From positions 1 to 35,642 of the IMG/VR virus record IMGVR_UViG_3300042882_000845: a stretch of 35,642 nucleotides of DNA. One strand, given 5' to 3'. Numbering within the stretch: the stretch's first letter is position 1; every line of letters begins with the position of its first letter. This DNA comes from a virus. The notes beneath the pieces were generated by a model, which saw only the letters and a program-made list of their open reading frames with translations, had not been told where the DNA came from and did not search any database. The position numbers and the translations under genes are program-made. Shown one piece after another: positions 1 to 8,485 of this stretch.

Positions 1-250
1 CGATCTCCGTCTCGCCGGCCTGCGCTAGATCAAGATAGATGTCCTCGTCCACGCCGGTCTGCACCGTGCGTTCTTCCGTGCGGCACAAATCGGGCCAGTC
101 AAAAAACTCCCAGGCGTCGCGGAGGTGCATGCCGAGGTTATCCGCCATGATGGTCTTGGTAGTTGTCGGCAGGTTGTCGATACTGCTGCCGTCCAAGCCG
201 GCGCGGCTGGCGGCGTTTGTAATGATGCTGCTGACGGTCGCAGTCTTCAT
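1..250 (-). CDS. Partial head-tail connector-like protein (3' end cut)
   Basis: The reading frame starts at ATG 250-248 and runs off the left edge after 83 residues. The start overlaps the stop of the upstream gene (ATGA), as in the rest of this operon. The visible part has the sequence DAWEFFDWPDLCRTEERT, a short acidic and tryptophan-rich stretch of the kind seen near the N-terminus of phage head-tail adaptor proteins. Its place downstream of portal and two small virion-type genes supports a connector role. The function is inferred from position and general resemblance; no catalytic motif is expected or seen. Confidence 0.65.
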   Translation of the reverse strand, partial: MKTATVSSIITNAASRAGLDGSSIDNLPTTTKTIMADNLGMHLRDAWEFFDWPDLCRTEERTVQTGVDEDIYLDLAQAGETEI

Positions 251-525
251 GCCGCCTCCTTAATCACGATGATCTGCGCGGCCTTGCCAGCGAAGGTGTA
301 GTCGCTGTCGCGGCTGACATTGCCAGCGGCCGACCGGACGTAGACGCCGGCTGCGTGGCGGCTGTAGAGGGGAATGCCAGAGCCAGCCAGGACACGCCAA
401 GCCGAGCCCAGCGGCGCCGAGCCGTCGAGCGGGAGGTCAGCATAGGTGCCTACCTCGCGGGCCAGCGGCGCGGCGGCCGAGGGGGCGCTAGGAGCAAATC
501 CTCCGGTTAAAGCGTTATAGGTCAC
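247..525 (-). CDS. Small phage structural protein
   Basis: This 92-residue protein is rich in Ala, Gly, Ser and Pro, with a low-complexity N-terminus followed by a short beta-type domain (WRVLAGSGIPLYSRHAAGVYVRS). It overlaps the gene before it by 4 nt and the gene after it by 4 nt (ATGA), so it is translationally coupled within the portal-connector segment. It is probably a minor virion or neck component. No specific family can be named from the sequence. Confidence 0.6.
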   Translation of the reverse strand: MTYNALTGGFAPSAPSAAAPLAREVGTYADLPLDGSAPLGSAWRVLAGSGIPLYSRHAAGVYVRSAAGNVSRDSDYTFAGKAAQIIVIKEAA

Positions 526-746
526 GAGCGGGTTACGGTGGCCAGCGGCGTGTTGTCCACGGTTGGCGGCTGCGTGGTGTAGGTGAATGTGACGGTGGCG
601 ACTACGGTGCCCGAGGCGCCGCCTTCGCGGTAGGTCACGGTCGCGGCGTTGTTCGTGGCGCCGTGGTAGGTGAAGGCAATGTAATCGTGCTGCGGGATGT
701 TGAGCCCGGCGACATTGCGAACGGCTACGTTGGGGGAAAATGCCAT
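522..746 (-). CDS. Small beta-rich virion protein
   Basis: This 74-residue protein has alternating hydrophobic and Thr-rich segments (DYIAFTYHGATNNAATVTY; GTVVATVTFTYTTQ) and ends in TRS. This is a frequent pattern in small phage proteins encoded just after the portal gene, many of which are annotated only as structural. It starts 3 nt after the portal stop and overlaps the next gene by 4 nt. A role in the virion is inferred from context. Confidence 0.65.
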   Translation of the reverse strand: MAFSPNVAVRNVAGLNIPQHDYIAFTYHGATNNAATVTYREGGASGTVVATVTFTYTTQPPTVDNTPLATVTRS

Positions 747-749
747 AGA

Positions 750-2870
750 TTACGCCGCCGCTGCCTGCGGGCCTCCGAGTTGTTGGTCCTGCGCCATTTT
801 CTGGAGCGCGGGCTGGGCGCCGGTGCGGCCGATCACGGCGTTTTGCTGCTGCTGTAATTGGAATTGGAAACCTTGGGCGCGGGCGTCGATCATCTTGCGG
901 AAGATTTCGTCCTGCTGATAACGCTGCTGCACCGCCGGGTTGCTCTGGATGATCGTCTGCAAGGTCTGCAAGCGGATCTGCGCGTTTTGGCCTCCTTCTT
1001 TGAGCGGGGGCTCGGTGCCGGCGGCGATCTTGGCGAATGCGCTTTGCTCGTCTTCCTGCTCGGCGGCCGTGGCGGCTCCGATGTCCTGCACCAACATGCT
1101 GGCCATGTTCGGGTCGATGGCTTGGAACATGTATTTTATGAGGCCAACGCGGTCGATGACGCCGAAGCTGTCCATTGGGACGAGGATCTTGGCGAGGTAG
1201 TCGAGCTTTGCGCCGAGGGCTTCGGCGTCGAGCATGCGGGCATCAAATTCCGCGGTGATATCAAACCTGCCGCGGATGTCCTGCGGGCTGGCGTTGAAGG
1301 GAAGCTGGTTGCCGGTTACCCGGGCGACCTCCTCGGGTGACATATACTGCTGCGCGAGGGCCATCGTCTGGACAACGCAGAGCTTCATGTCGAGAAGCCA
1401 GGTGTCGATCAGCTCCTGGGTGTGCAGCATGGCGAGCTGGGGCGGCACGCCTTGGGACATGCGCCCGAAGTAATTGTCCACGTCCAAGCGGGTGGCGGCC
1501 TCGACTTCGATGGAGCCCTGGCTGACCCGGGGCGGCTCCATGAAGCTGACCTCGCCTTGGCGGCGCTCAGGGATCTGGACGCCGGGGCCGAGGACCAAGT
1601 CAAATTTGCCGCGGTTAGCCGGCACGCGCACTGGCGGGAGGACGCTGAGGCTGGCGGCGTCCACGCGGAAGTCGCGCTGCACCTTGATCTCGTTCTGCGC
1701 GGTCATGCAGATTTCTGGGATGCCGCGGGACTCGAGGAGCGGGCGCGTGGTGCGCTCGCGGGCTAACTCAACGAAAGGATATAAGCCGTGCGCATATGGC
1801 ATGATCTCATGCACGGCGACTTTGTCCGGGACGTGGAACGACATGATGCTGCGGGTCACTCGGACGGCGCCGGTCTTTTCGTCGATCTCTTTTCTATAGA
1901 CGTGCCACACCTCAATCATGTCGCGCAGCTGTTCGTAGAGATACTGGTCGGTGCGATGGAGGTTCGCGGTGATCCGGCGCATTTCACCTTTGTGTTTGCT
2001 GGTGCGCTCAACCCAGTCCTCGTCCCAGCCCTCGATCATCCCGCGCTCGCGGAGTTCGACCTCGGTGAGGAGTTCCCGACGGGCCACAAAGGCGGCGCGC
2101 TGCAGGCTGAAGGACTGGATCGGGAAGATGATGTCCTCAAAGGCTTCCAAGGCGGTCCACACCGGCTTGTTCTCAAAGATGTAAGGGCTGTCCCATTCGA
2201 CGATGCCCTTCTCGCGCAGCTCGCGCACCTTGGCCGGCTTGCCAAGCTCCGGCACGATCTCACCGAGGAGCTGGGCGGCGAGTTCTTCTTGCTCAGGGTC
2301 CAAGACCACTTCGATGAGTGCTTGGAGGTTGGCGGCTTGCTCAGGGTCTTGCTGCGCAGCGGCCTCGAGCATGCCCATGGCGTCATCGATGGTGAACGTC
2401 TTGACCTCGGTGCGTGTGGTGGTCTGCCAGTCGATGGCCATGACGGCCAAGCCATACGTTTCTCTAAATTCGGCAGCCAAGCGGACCTCACGCTGGAGGT
2501 CAGACAGACAATGCTGAAACAAAAGCCACTTGAGCACGGCCTCAGCGGCAGTGCGCTTGTCGATGTCCATGGACTCGACCGGCTGGACCTGCACGCGCGC
2601 CTTAAAGAACGCGGAGGTCAACATCGCAACATGGTCGCGGACGATATTGTCGCTGAGGAAAATTTTGCAGTCGCTTGAACCGTCCCAAGGAAATGGCTGG
2701 GCGCCGAGGCTGCCCTTGCGCTTGCGGCCGTCCTCGTTTTGACCCGGCCAGATGCAGTAGCGGGTGTTCCAGTTGCGCAACTTCCTCTGGATGTAGGTGC
2801 TGGCGTCGCTGTCGGCCTGCTCAACCTCACCGAGGATTTCTACGATCTTGTCGCGGTCGATGGGTTTCAA
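750..2870 (-). CDS. Portal protein
   Basis: This 706-residue protein matches the length and layout of podovirus-type portal proteins: a helical N-terminus, a conserved stretch with IFLSDNIVRDHVAMLTSAFF near residues 70-90, a mixed stem/wing domain, and a long C-terminal helical and Gln-rich barrel region (QFQLQQQQN) ending in an Ala-rich tail. Portals form the dodecameric ring at one capsid vertex through which DNA is packaged and ejected. It lies after terminase, scaffold and capsid genes and before connector-type genes. The start overlaps the stop of the 111-aa gene upstream. Assignment is by overall resemblance and gene order. Confidence 0.88.
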   Translation of the reverse strand: MKPIDRDKIVEILGEVEQADSDASTYIQRKLRNWNTRYCIWPGQNEDGRKRKGSLGAQPFPWDGSSDCKIFLSDNIVRDHVAMLTSAFFKARVQVQPVESMDIDKRTAAEAVLKWLLFQHCLSDLQREVRLAAEFRETYGLAVMAIDWQTTTRTEVKTFTIDDAMGMLEAAAQQDPEQAANLQALIEVVLDPEQEELAAQLLGEIVPELGKPAKVRELREKGIVEWDSPYIFENKPVWTALEAFEDIIFPIQSFSLQRAAFVARRELLTEVELRERGMIEGWDEDWVERTSKHKGEMRRITANLHRTDQYLYEQLRDMIEVWHVYRKEIDEKTGAVRVTRSIMSFHVPDKVAVHEIMPYAHGLYPFVELARERTTRPLLESRGIPEICMTAQNEIKVQRDFRVDAASLSVLPPVRVPANRGKFDLVLGPGVQIPERRQGEVSFMEPPRVSQGSIEVEAATRLDVDNYFGRMSQGVPPQLAMLHTQELIDTWLLDMKLCVVQTMALAQQYMSPEEVARVTGNQLPFNASPQDIRGRFDITAEFDARMLDAEALGAKLDYLAKILVPMDSFGVIDRVGLIKYMFQAIDPNMASMLVQDIGAATAAEQEDEQSAFAKIAAGTEPPLKEGGQNAQIRLQTLQTIIQSNPAVQQRYQQDEIFRKMIDARAQGFQFQLQQQQNAVIGRTGAQPALQKMAQDQQLGGPQAAAA

Positions 2871-3202
2871 GAGACGAGGATGGTGGTGTTGCGGGGTGTG
2901 TATTTGACGACCGTCTCAGGGTTCTTTTTCTTGAACCAATCGCGGAAGCCCTTGTCCTGCCAGCAGCCGGGATTTGTGCCGTGCCAAGCCCAGTAGCTGT
3001 CGGCATCGATGCTCATCTCGCGGACGCCGATGCCTTCGATGGCGCAGTTCTCCAAGCGGGCGTTAGCCTGGGCAATGCGTTGCTGGCGCGTGGCCGCTAG
3101 AACAGCGTCCGCGTGCCAACCGCGCAGCAATTCCTCTTTGACGAGGTGCTGCATCTCATCGCCTAGGTCGGCGACAAGATCGCTCCAAAGTGTTTCAGCC
3201 AT
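2867..3202 (-). CDS. Conserved phage protein of unknown function between capsid and portal genes
   Basis: This 111-residue protein has a helical N-terminal half and a C-terminal segment with an aromatic cluster (IDADSYWAWHGTNPGCWQDK) followed by basic residues and PETVVKY. Similar segments occur in phage proteins encoded next to portal genes, but I know of no assigned function. The start is an ATG with a short spacer after the decoration-protein gene, and the 3' end overlaps the portal start by 4 nt. It could be a completion or head-assembly factor; that is inference from position only. Confidence 0.7.
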   Translation of the reverse strand: MAETLWSDLVADLGDEMQHLVKEELLRGWHADAVLAATRQQRIAQANARLENCAIEGIGVREMSIDADSYWAWHGTNPGCWQDKGFRDWFKKKNPETVVKYTPRNTTILVS

Positions 3203-3256
3203 CCTAACTGCTGCCGTCCGCCTTGCAGCGGACGACAGAGTGTTAAGACAGACGGA

Positions 3257-3703
3257 CTAGACCTTGTTCAGATCGACAACGCTCAAGAAGATGTGGACTT
3301 CTCCAGCATCCAGCTCGGCCAGGTCGTACGAAGCCATCGAAGCCACAGTGGCGATGATGGGCGTAGACGCTGTGTAGGCAATCGGCGCAGTGCTATTGAA
3401 GATGCGCGCGGTCACCGGGGTGCCGTTGGTGTTGATCTGTTGCGAGGCAATCAGCTGGTTGGTCGTGCCCGAGACACCAACAACAACCGTGTTGCTGTTG
3501 TAGGCGCTGGTGCCGGTCTTTTGGAACGACGTGACCAAGTGGCTAGCTGCGTTCGTGATGATGCTGTCAGCCGGAAGGGTGAGCAGCGTCAGCGTCTGGG
3601 CGGTGTTATCAGTCGCCTCGGTGAGCGAAGTGTGCGTGATGACAACCTTGTGCGTGAAGCCGGTTGCGGCTTTAGTTTCGGCGGGGAGTTCGTATGTTTT
3701 CAT
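3257..3703 (-). CDS. Putative capsid decoration or head structural protein
   Basis: This 148-residue Thr/Ala/Val-rich beta protein has the pattern LTEATDNTAQTLTLLTLPAD and ends with DAGEVHIFLSVVD. Related proteins often follow the major capsid gene in phages and are annotated as structural or head-decoration proteins. A GGAG sequence lies about 10 nt upstream of ATG 3703, so ribosome loading is of the ordinary type. It probably binds the capsid lattice; the exact role is not shown by the sequence. Confidence 0.75.
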   Translation of the reverse strand: MKTYELPAETKAATGFTHKVVITHTSLTEATDNTAQTLTLLTLPADSIITNAASHLVTSFQKTGTSAYNSNTVVVGVSGTTNQLIASQQINTNGTPVTARIFNSTAPIAYTASTPIIATVASMASYDLAELDAGEVHIFLSVVDLNKV

Positions 3704-3727
3704 TGAATTATATTCTCCGGTTTACGA

Positions 3728-4738
3728 CTAGGAGGTCGCGGCGAACTTGGCCAAGCCTTTGGGGTTCATGCAGACGAGCGCGGCGATTGCATCGACGAGC
3801 GCACGCTTGCCTCCACCCATGTCTTCCAACTCTTGGAAGCGGGGGCGGCGGCCATAACGCAGTTCGATCATCTCAGGGCTCATGACATAGCCGCGGGCCA
3901 ACTGAACGGCCGAGGCTTGGTCCTTGGCACAAAATAGTGATGGGACGATATCTAAAATTCCAAAATCGCCATGGAAGCTATCGATAGATGCCACTATTTT
4001 CTTGGACTCAGCGGACTGCGAGAAGGTGCGAACCGAAAGGCCGGCCTTGTTGTCAGTTCCACCCGCAAAGCGAGTGAAATTAGTGAAGGCGCGCTTTAAC
4101 TCGGGGCCACAAACGAGCATGCTGGAGTTCATGGTGCCGGTGACGGTGTACATCGACTGCAACACGGCCTGCACTTCGCTTTCGGTGAGGGAAGCGGTGG
4201 CGGTCGTGTTGATGCTGCCTGACGGTGTGCGGAAGGCCGCAGCAACCGGGAGGTCAGTTTGCGCCGAGGCGTTGATCCAGCTGCCGAGACCGCGGGTGCG
4301 GTAGGGGTTGGTGCTGGCCTGCTCTTGGCTGTCGCGGTCGGAACAGACGGCGGACTCGATGTCGCGCTTCAGTTCAACAAGGCTCTTGGAAACCGAATGA
4401 GCGAATGCCTTGTTTTTGCCGATGCCGGCGATGTCTGAGATTTGGGTGTAATCGTCAACCTTGATCGAGCGGCGGAACTTCATCGCGCGGCCCGAGAGGA
4501 GTGCGCGGCTGGAGCTGGCGTCGTCGAAGGTCGAAACGTCTGCGTTGGTCAGAACGCCGTCAAAGGACGGGTCTTTGTACTCATCGGCCTGCCAGGAGAA
4601 AACTCCGGGGTTGGTGATGTCGGCGCCTTTGCGGGCGGTCGAGGTGACGGGGGTGTTTTTGTTATCAACGATGCTGATAACGTCCGCGAGGTCTTCGCGG
4701 AGGCCCGAAAAATTCGGGAATACTGTGCCTTGTGACAT
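3728..4738 (-). CDS. Major capsid protein (DUF5309/SU10-like)
   Basis: The preferred start is ATG 4738, giving 336 residues. An in-frame start at 4792 would add 18 residues overlapping the scaffold gene and looks spurious. The protein opens with a short N-arm, has a central region with KVDDYTQISDIAGIGK and a C-terminal segment with HGDFGILDIVPSLFC, followed by LRYGRRPRFQELEDMG. This HGDFG..dIVP pattern is characteristic of the DUF5309/SU10-type HK97-fold capsid family. It follows a scaffold-like gene and precedes a decoration-type gene. The product forms the icosahedral shell. No internal cleavage site is evident. Confidence 0.87.
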   Translation of the reverse strand: MSQGTVFPNFSGLREDLADVISIVDNKNTPVTSTARKGADITNPGVFSWQADEYKDPSFDGVLTNADVSTFDDASSSRALLSGRAMKFRRSIKVDDYTQISDIAGIGKNKAFAHSVSKSLVELKRDIESAVCSDRDSQEQASTNPYRTRGLGSWINASAQTDLPVAAAFRTPSGSINTTATASLTESEVQAVLQSMYTVTGTMNSSMLVCGPELKRAFTNFTRFAGGTDNKAGLSVRTFSQSAESKKIVASIDSFHGDFGILDIVPSLFCAKDQASAVQLARGYVMSPEMIELRYGRRPRFQELEDMGGGKRALVDAIAALVCMNPKGLAKFAATS

Positions 4739-4769
4739 GATTGGTTGGTCTTTCTTGTTAGGGTTTTCC

Positions 4770-5777
4770 TTACAAGAGCGCCGCGGAAACAAATGACTCG
4801 ATGTCGTCCATTGAGTCTCCCGTCAGTGCTCTCATTGCGCTTTTTGCGCCTTTGCTACTGGTGGAAGATTTCGTTGCGCTGACCGGGTTGGCGGGAGTTG
4901 GCGTTTTGGCGATTTCTTTGGACGAAGAGACTTTCTTGGCGGCTTTCGCTTTCGCGTCAGCGGCACCTTGCTTGGCCATGAGCGTTTGCTCTCCGAGGAG
5001 AGCTAGTGCGACCCAGTATTCAGCCTGCGGGAGCTTCAGCAGCTCCGGCGCCTGCTTGACCGTGGCGGTGAACGCCTGGTGCATTGGGGTGCCTTTCTTG
5101 AAGATGTCGGGGAACAAGGACTTCGCGGCCTCAAGGGCCGGCTGCCGTTGGGCGAGCCAGTTCTGGCGGGCCGGCGCGTGCAGCGTGAGAACGTCGTCAG
5201 CCTTAATGAGGTAGTTTTTGACCTCGTCGCTGTCCACATAGACCTCAGTGCCGTCCGGTCTACGAACGGTGGCACCGTCCGTGTGACGCAGTGCCCAGCG
5301 GCGGACCTCTTGGGCGCTCTTGATTTTAGCATCAAGTGCCTCCTGGGTATCCACATCGGCCAGCGGGTTGTCGGCCGTGGGGCTAAGGACCGGGCGGGCG
5401 GCTTCATTAAGCTGCGCTTCGTACTCGGCAACCTTGGCCTTGGCCTCCTCCGCTTCTGCGGCTAGGGCTGTGGCCTTTTCCTCGGCGGACTTGCGGGCGG
5501 CGGTGAGCTTATCGATGCGGCGCTGGATCTTCTCCCGCGGCACATCTTCCTCGTCCTCGTCCTGTTCTTCCTTAGCTTCTTCAGCTTCGGAAACATCTTC
5601 AGCCGGATCTTCAGTCTCCGGCTTGTCTTCTTCGTCTTGTGAAAGATCGCTATCGCTTTCTGATGCTTCGCTTTTGTCTGCCTTTGCCGGCTCAGGTGAA
5701 AAACCCAAGTCGCCTAGTGCGGACGCTAAAACATCAACTTCTCCTGCCGATTGATCGGCAACCTTACCTTCCTCCAT
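4770..5777 (-). CDS. Scaffolding protein
   Basis: This 335-residue protein has a very acidic N-terminal third (Asp/Glu runs at about residues 35-85), a long coiled-coil segment (about 85-125; KIQRRIDKLTAARKSAEEKA), a middle region with PLADVDTQEALDAKIKSAQE, and a basic Lys/Ser-rich C-terminus that could contact capsid protein. This layout is typical of phage scaffolding proteins, which template procapsid assembly and then leave. A strong GGGAGG precedes ATG 5777. A hairpin terminator and a possible promoter lie upstream, so capsid-gene expression may be set here. It is immediately upstream of the major capsid gene. Confidence 0.85.
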   Translation of the reverse strand: MEEGKVADQSAGEVDVLASALGDLGFSPEPAKADKSEASESDSDLSQDEEDKPETEDPAEDVSEAEEAKEEQDEDEEDVPREKIQRRIDKLTAARKSAEEKATALAAEAEEAKAKVAEYEAQLNEAARPVLSPTADNPLADVDTQEALDAKIKSAQEVRRWALRHTDGATVRRPDGTEVYVDSDEVKNYLIKADDVLTLHAPARQNWLAQRQPALEAAKSLFPDIFKKGTPMHQAFTATVKQAPELLKLPQAEYWVALALLGEQTLMAKQGAADAKAKAAKKVSSSKEIAKTPTPANPVSATKSSTSSKGAKSAMRALTGDSMDDIESFVSAALL

Positions 5778-5828
5778 GGTCTAAACCTCCCAAGATGGTG
5801 CCAGGGTGAACGTCACCAAGACCGACCG

Positions 5829-5862
5829 AATAAAACAAACCACAGCCCCGACTCAGCGGGGC
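5829..5862 (-). terminator. Rho-independent terminator-like hairpin upstream of the scaffold gene
   Basis: On the minus strand GCCCCG pairs with CGGGGC (5857-5862 with 5845-5850) around a 6-nt loop, followed by a T-rich run (TGTGGTTTGTTTTATT). It sits in the 164-nt gap between the scaffold gene and the gene at 5942-6235. It would stop or attenuate transcription coming from the terminase side. Confidence 0.6.
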
Positions 5863-5884
5863 ACTCCGTTATTCGATGGCAAAG

Positions 5885-5913
5885 AGTATGGCAGACAGCT
5901 GTACATTTGTCCA
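5885..5913 (-). promoter_or_regulatory. Possible sigma70-type promoter for the capsid operon
   Basis: On the minus strand TGGACA (5913-5908) and CATACT (5890-5885) are separated by exactly 17 bp. Each box differs from consensus at one or a few positions. The predicted start, near 5878, lies only about 16 nt before the hairpin at 5862-5829, so transcripts would meet the hairpin at once. This is a pattern match only. Confidence 0.35.
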
Positions 5914-5941
5914 GCACTAATTTCGTTGGACCGAAAAGACA

Positions 5942-6235
5942 CTAGAGCTTCGCCGCTTCAGCCCTGCGCTGCTCGAGGTCGTCCCACAGCTCCTGCAGGG
6001 CATTCAGCTGGCCGGCGGCGTGTGCGACAAATCCCGGCTCCTTCGAGGTCGCCATCGCGCTGACCAAAAGGACAGCATCGGCAATCCGGTCTTGCAGGGC
6101 CAGCATGACGGCGAGCCACGCAGCCGGCGCTTGCTCCCGCGGGAAGGCCAGGGCGGCGAACGTGTCGAAATCTTCGGGGTTTTTGTACATGTCAATTGGG
6201 ACATGTTTACGGCGTGTACATATGTTGATCTGCAT
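5942..6235 (-). CDS. Small helical protein, unknown function
   Basis: This frame of up to 97 residues is mostly alpha-helical (AAWLAVMLALQDRIADAVLLVSAMA; ALQELWDDLEQRRAEAAKL). An internal ATG at 6190 would give an 82-residue form beginning MYKNPEDFD. Neither start has a clear Shine-Dalgarno sequence, so the start is uncertain. It lies between the terminase-side genes and the scaffold operon. No family is recognised. Confidence 0.6.
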   Translation of the reverse strand: MQINICTRRKHVPIDMYKNPEDFDTFAALAFPREQAPAAWLAVMLALQDRIADAVLLVSAMATSKEPGFVAHAAGQLNALQELWDDLEQRRAEAAKL

Positions 6236-6266
6236 AGTTTTTGGTTAGTAGTTAAAGTGGCTTGAA

Positions 6267-6470
6267 CTATCGGGCGATTCGTATGCCGCGAAGCAGCTTG
6301 TCGGCGCTGACCACAAATGGCGCGCACTCAATGCAGCACGGCCCGAGTTGCGGGTCGCGCAGCCATTTAGGCGTGAGCGGTCGCTCGCAGACCTGGCACA
6401 AGGGATGGCCGCCGGGGGCACACTTCCAGTCGTCTGGCGGTGGAACTTGGCCCCGGAAGAGCGTAGTCAT
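6267..6470 (-). CDS. Small cysteine-rich, zinc-finger-like protein
   Basis: This 67-residue protein has cysteines arranged as WKC...LCQVC...PCCIEC, which could bind one or two zinc ions. Its start codon overlaps the terminase stop (TAATG), so it is coupled to terminase translation. Small Cys4-type proteins near terminase genes are common in phages, and some are HNH or regulatory proteins; no HNH motif is visible here. Function unknown. Confidence 0.6.
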   Translation of the reverse strand: MTTLFRGQVPPPDDWKCAPGGHPLCQVCERPLTPKWLRDPQLGPCCIECAPFVVSADKLLRGIRIAR

Positions 6471-8098
6471 TAGTAGCTGCCGCCTCCGCGGGACCTCATG
6501 GAGCCGCCGTCGATGAACATGGCGTCGGAGAGGCAGATGTAGCGCAGCACGTCGATGGGGTCTTTGGTCGGAGCCTTTTTGCCATCTGCTCCTGTGTAGG
6601 TCTGCAAAGCGTAGATCGTGTTTTTGCAGTTTTCGCTAATGTACAGGCGCGGCTGGTTGCGGGCGTCTACCGGGAGTTCGGGATTGTATGACAAGGCGTC
6701 GTTGATCATGCCAACGCCCTCGTCAATGCTGTCGCCGGGGGTCGCGGTGAAGAACATGTCAAGGGACGCCATCTCATCGATGAGTGTGGTGGGCGCTTCC
6801 TTACCGAGGGTCTTGGAATGCCCATACCGGCTGTCCATCCAGCGTTCAAAAATGGGCTCGCCGTCCTCAACGCGCAGGATCTCGTCTTTGTAGCGCTGAA
6901 GGCCGAAGCCGAAGTCTTGCATGGCGGGCCCAGGGCGGCCGTCCATGCGCTTGCCGTCTGGGAGCGCCCATTCGCCGGCGTAGCCAACGCCTTCAATGTA
7001 TTCGGTTTGGCTGGGCCATTCGCGGTAGACAATGGTGCGGCCGGCGGGGTCAAAGACGGTCCAGAGCATGAACCAGTTTTTGCCGCTGGCCGGATCGACC
7101 CAATGATACTTAGTGCCGTTCGGTATTTCAGAATGGCGAATGACGTGGACCTTGGGATTGAAGAGCGGGAAGCGGCCGGCGATGGCTTTGGTGGGCACAC
7201 CGTACGCGCGCGTGAGGATTTTCTCCCGGGTCTCGCTTTGCAGCTCGCGTTTCATGCGGGACCATCCGGCCCACGGGTTGCTCTGCGTGTGGAAGTAGAG
7301 GACCGGGCGGCCCTTGGGGTTTATCTGCTCGATGGGCACCTGTTCGTAGCCAACAACCTTGCCCTCGGCGTCTTTCCGCGGCAGCAGCTCGGCGTCAACC
7401 TCCTGCACGTTTTTGGCGCCGTTGAGGTAATCAGCAACGGTGGGCGACCAGCCCTGCACCGGCGTAAAAGTCACGGCCAGCTTGCCGTTGCGGTCAACGA
7501 GGCGGAACCGGAGGGTTTCTAGGACATCAAGCGGCACCAATTCATCGCACCAGCAGGCATCGATCTCGCCGCCTTCGATTGTGGAGGGATCTTGGGCGTA
7601 ATTGCGGAAGATGCAGACCGCCTGGTTAGGCGCAACGAATTTTGCCTCGGTGAAGCCGCCTTTGACGCTGTAGGTGATGTTTGTGACCTGGCCCTTGCGC
7701 GCGTTCCGCCACTCCGGCGGCATGTACTTCCAAATTCGGGGCTGCTGAAGCTCAATGGAGTTCGGAGCCGTGGTTTGAAAGCACCAGACGACCGCGCCGG
7801 GCTTGCTGTACATCGTTTTGATGACCTCCTTGGCCGCCCACTCGGTTTTGCCGGACCTGTTTCCACCCATGACAAGCAATTCGCGGTGCTTTTCCAGCAA
7901 CTCAGACGCTCGGCGCCACACCGGCGGTATGTAGCCGTTGCGGAATGGGTCAGCGGACTCTTGCGCGATGAGTTCTTCGCGCTTTTTGAGGTACGCCCAG
8001 CCGGTCGCGGCGTCAACGGACGCCAAATAGTCATAATCTAGGACCATGACCGGATGCTGTGATGGCGAAAAGCGCCGCTGATGTTCGTTTAGTTCCAT
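6470..8098 (-). CDS. terL: Terminase large subunit
   Basis: This 542-residue protein is the packaging motor. The ATPase domain has a Walker A motif GGNRSGKT at residues 78-85 (Lys84), a Walker B ending in CDE at 184-186, and a later nuclease domain with an Asp in HWVDPASGKNW (Asp335). It uses ATP to drive DNA into the procapsid through the portal and cuts DNA at the start and end of packaging. The start is ATG 8098. Upstream lies a strongly structured segment (8140-8213). Length and motif spacing fit podovirus-type large terminases. The small subunit is not certain: the HTH protein at 15813-16433 is one candidate. Confidence 0.93.
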   Translation of the reverse strand: MELNEHQRRFSPSQHPVMVLDYDYLASVDAATGWAYLKKREELIAQESADPFRNGYIPPVWRRASELLEKHRELLVMGGNRSGKTEWAAKEVIKTMYSKPGAVVWCFQTTAPNSIELQQPRIWKYMPPEWRNARKGQVTNITYSVKGGFTEAKFVAPNQAVCIFRNYAQDPSTIEGGEIDACWCDELVPLDVLETLRFRLVDRNGKLAVTFTPVQGWSPTVADYLNGAKNVQEVDAELLPRKDAEGKVVGYEQVPIEQINPKGRPVLYFHTQSNPWAGWSRMKRELQSETREKILTRAYGVPTKAIAGRFPLFNPKVHVIRHSEIPNGTKYHWVDPASGKNWFMLWTVFDPAGRTIVYREWPSQTEYIEGVGYAGEWALPDGKRMDGRPGPAMQDFGFGLQRYKDEILRVEDGEPIFERWMDSRYGHSKTLGKEAPTTLIDEMASLDMFFTATPGDSIDEGVGMINDALSYNPELPVDARNQPRLYISENCKNTIYALQTYTGADGKKAPTKDPIDVLRYICLSDAMFIDGGSMRSRGGGSY

Positions 8099-8139
8099 AC
8101 CACACGCCGTCTCCGCGGCGGTCCTATCCTCTAAGTTGC

Positions 8140-8213
8140 AAAAGGACGCCGAGCCGGTGCCCTGCGCCGGGCCAGCTCCCCCGAGCTGTTGTTAAGCCGT
8201 CTCGGCGTCCTTA
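8140..8213 (-). other. Structured element (long stem with nested hairpins) before terL
   Basis: A perfect 12-bp inverted repeat, AAGGACGCCGAG (8142-8153) and CTCGGCGTCCTT (8201-8212), encloses 47 nt. That interior holds another perfect 6-bp hairpin, CAGCTC/GAGCTG around GGGG on the minus strand. On the minus strand the outer stem is followed by TT from a CCTTTTGC run. It overlaps the end of the 8192-8485 gene and sits just before terL. It may be a terminator, an attenuator or a packaging-related site. Confidence 0.45.
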
Positions 8214-8485
8214 AAATCCTGTCCAACGATGTCCATCGTCGGGTTTTCTAAAACTGTGACCTGGTCTGAGCGGAAGTGCCGGATCTTGCCGCCGTCCTCG
8301 AGGACTACGGCAAAGATGTCATTGCTCAACGGCCCGCCAGACTCAACGTAGAGCAGGCTGCCGTAGCCGACCGGCGTTTCCACCGGGACGATGCGTTGAA
8401 ATTCGTGGATCATCGCAAAAGTGACGGCGCGGAGGTTGGCTGCAGACCCCTCCGCTCGCTCACACCACTTGCTCTCGGCCGCCAC
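8192..8485 (-). CDS. Conserved-type phage protein, unknown function
   Basis: The frame is opened by GTG at 8485 (97 residues); an internal ATG near residue 25 (MIHEFQRIV) is an alternative. The domain reads as small and beta-rich (GYGSLLYVESGGPLSNDIFAVVLEDGGKIRHFRSDQVTV), resembling SH3- or KOW-like barrels. It is the last gene before the structured element and terL. No family name is supported. Confidence 0.6.
   Translation of the reverse strand: MAAESKWCERAEGSAANLRAVTFAMIHEFQRIVPVETPVGYGSLLYVESGGPLSNDIFAVVLEDGGKIRHFRSDQVTVLENPTMDIVGQDFKDAETA

Noticed and set aside
1788-2678. 296-codon plus-strand open frame
   Set aside because: Antisense to the portal gene, with no recognisable domain or start signal.
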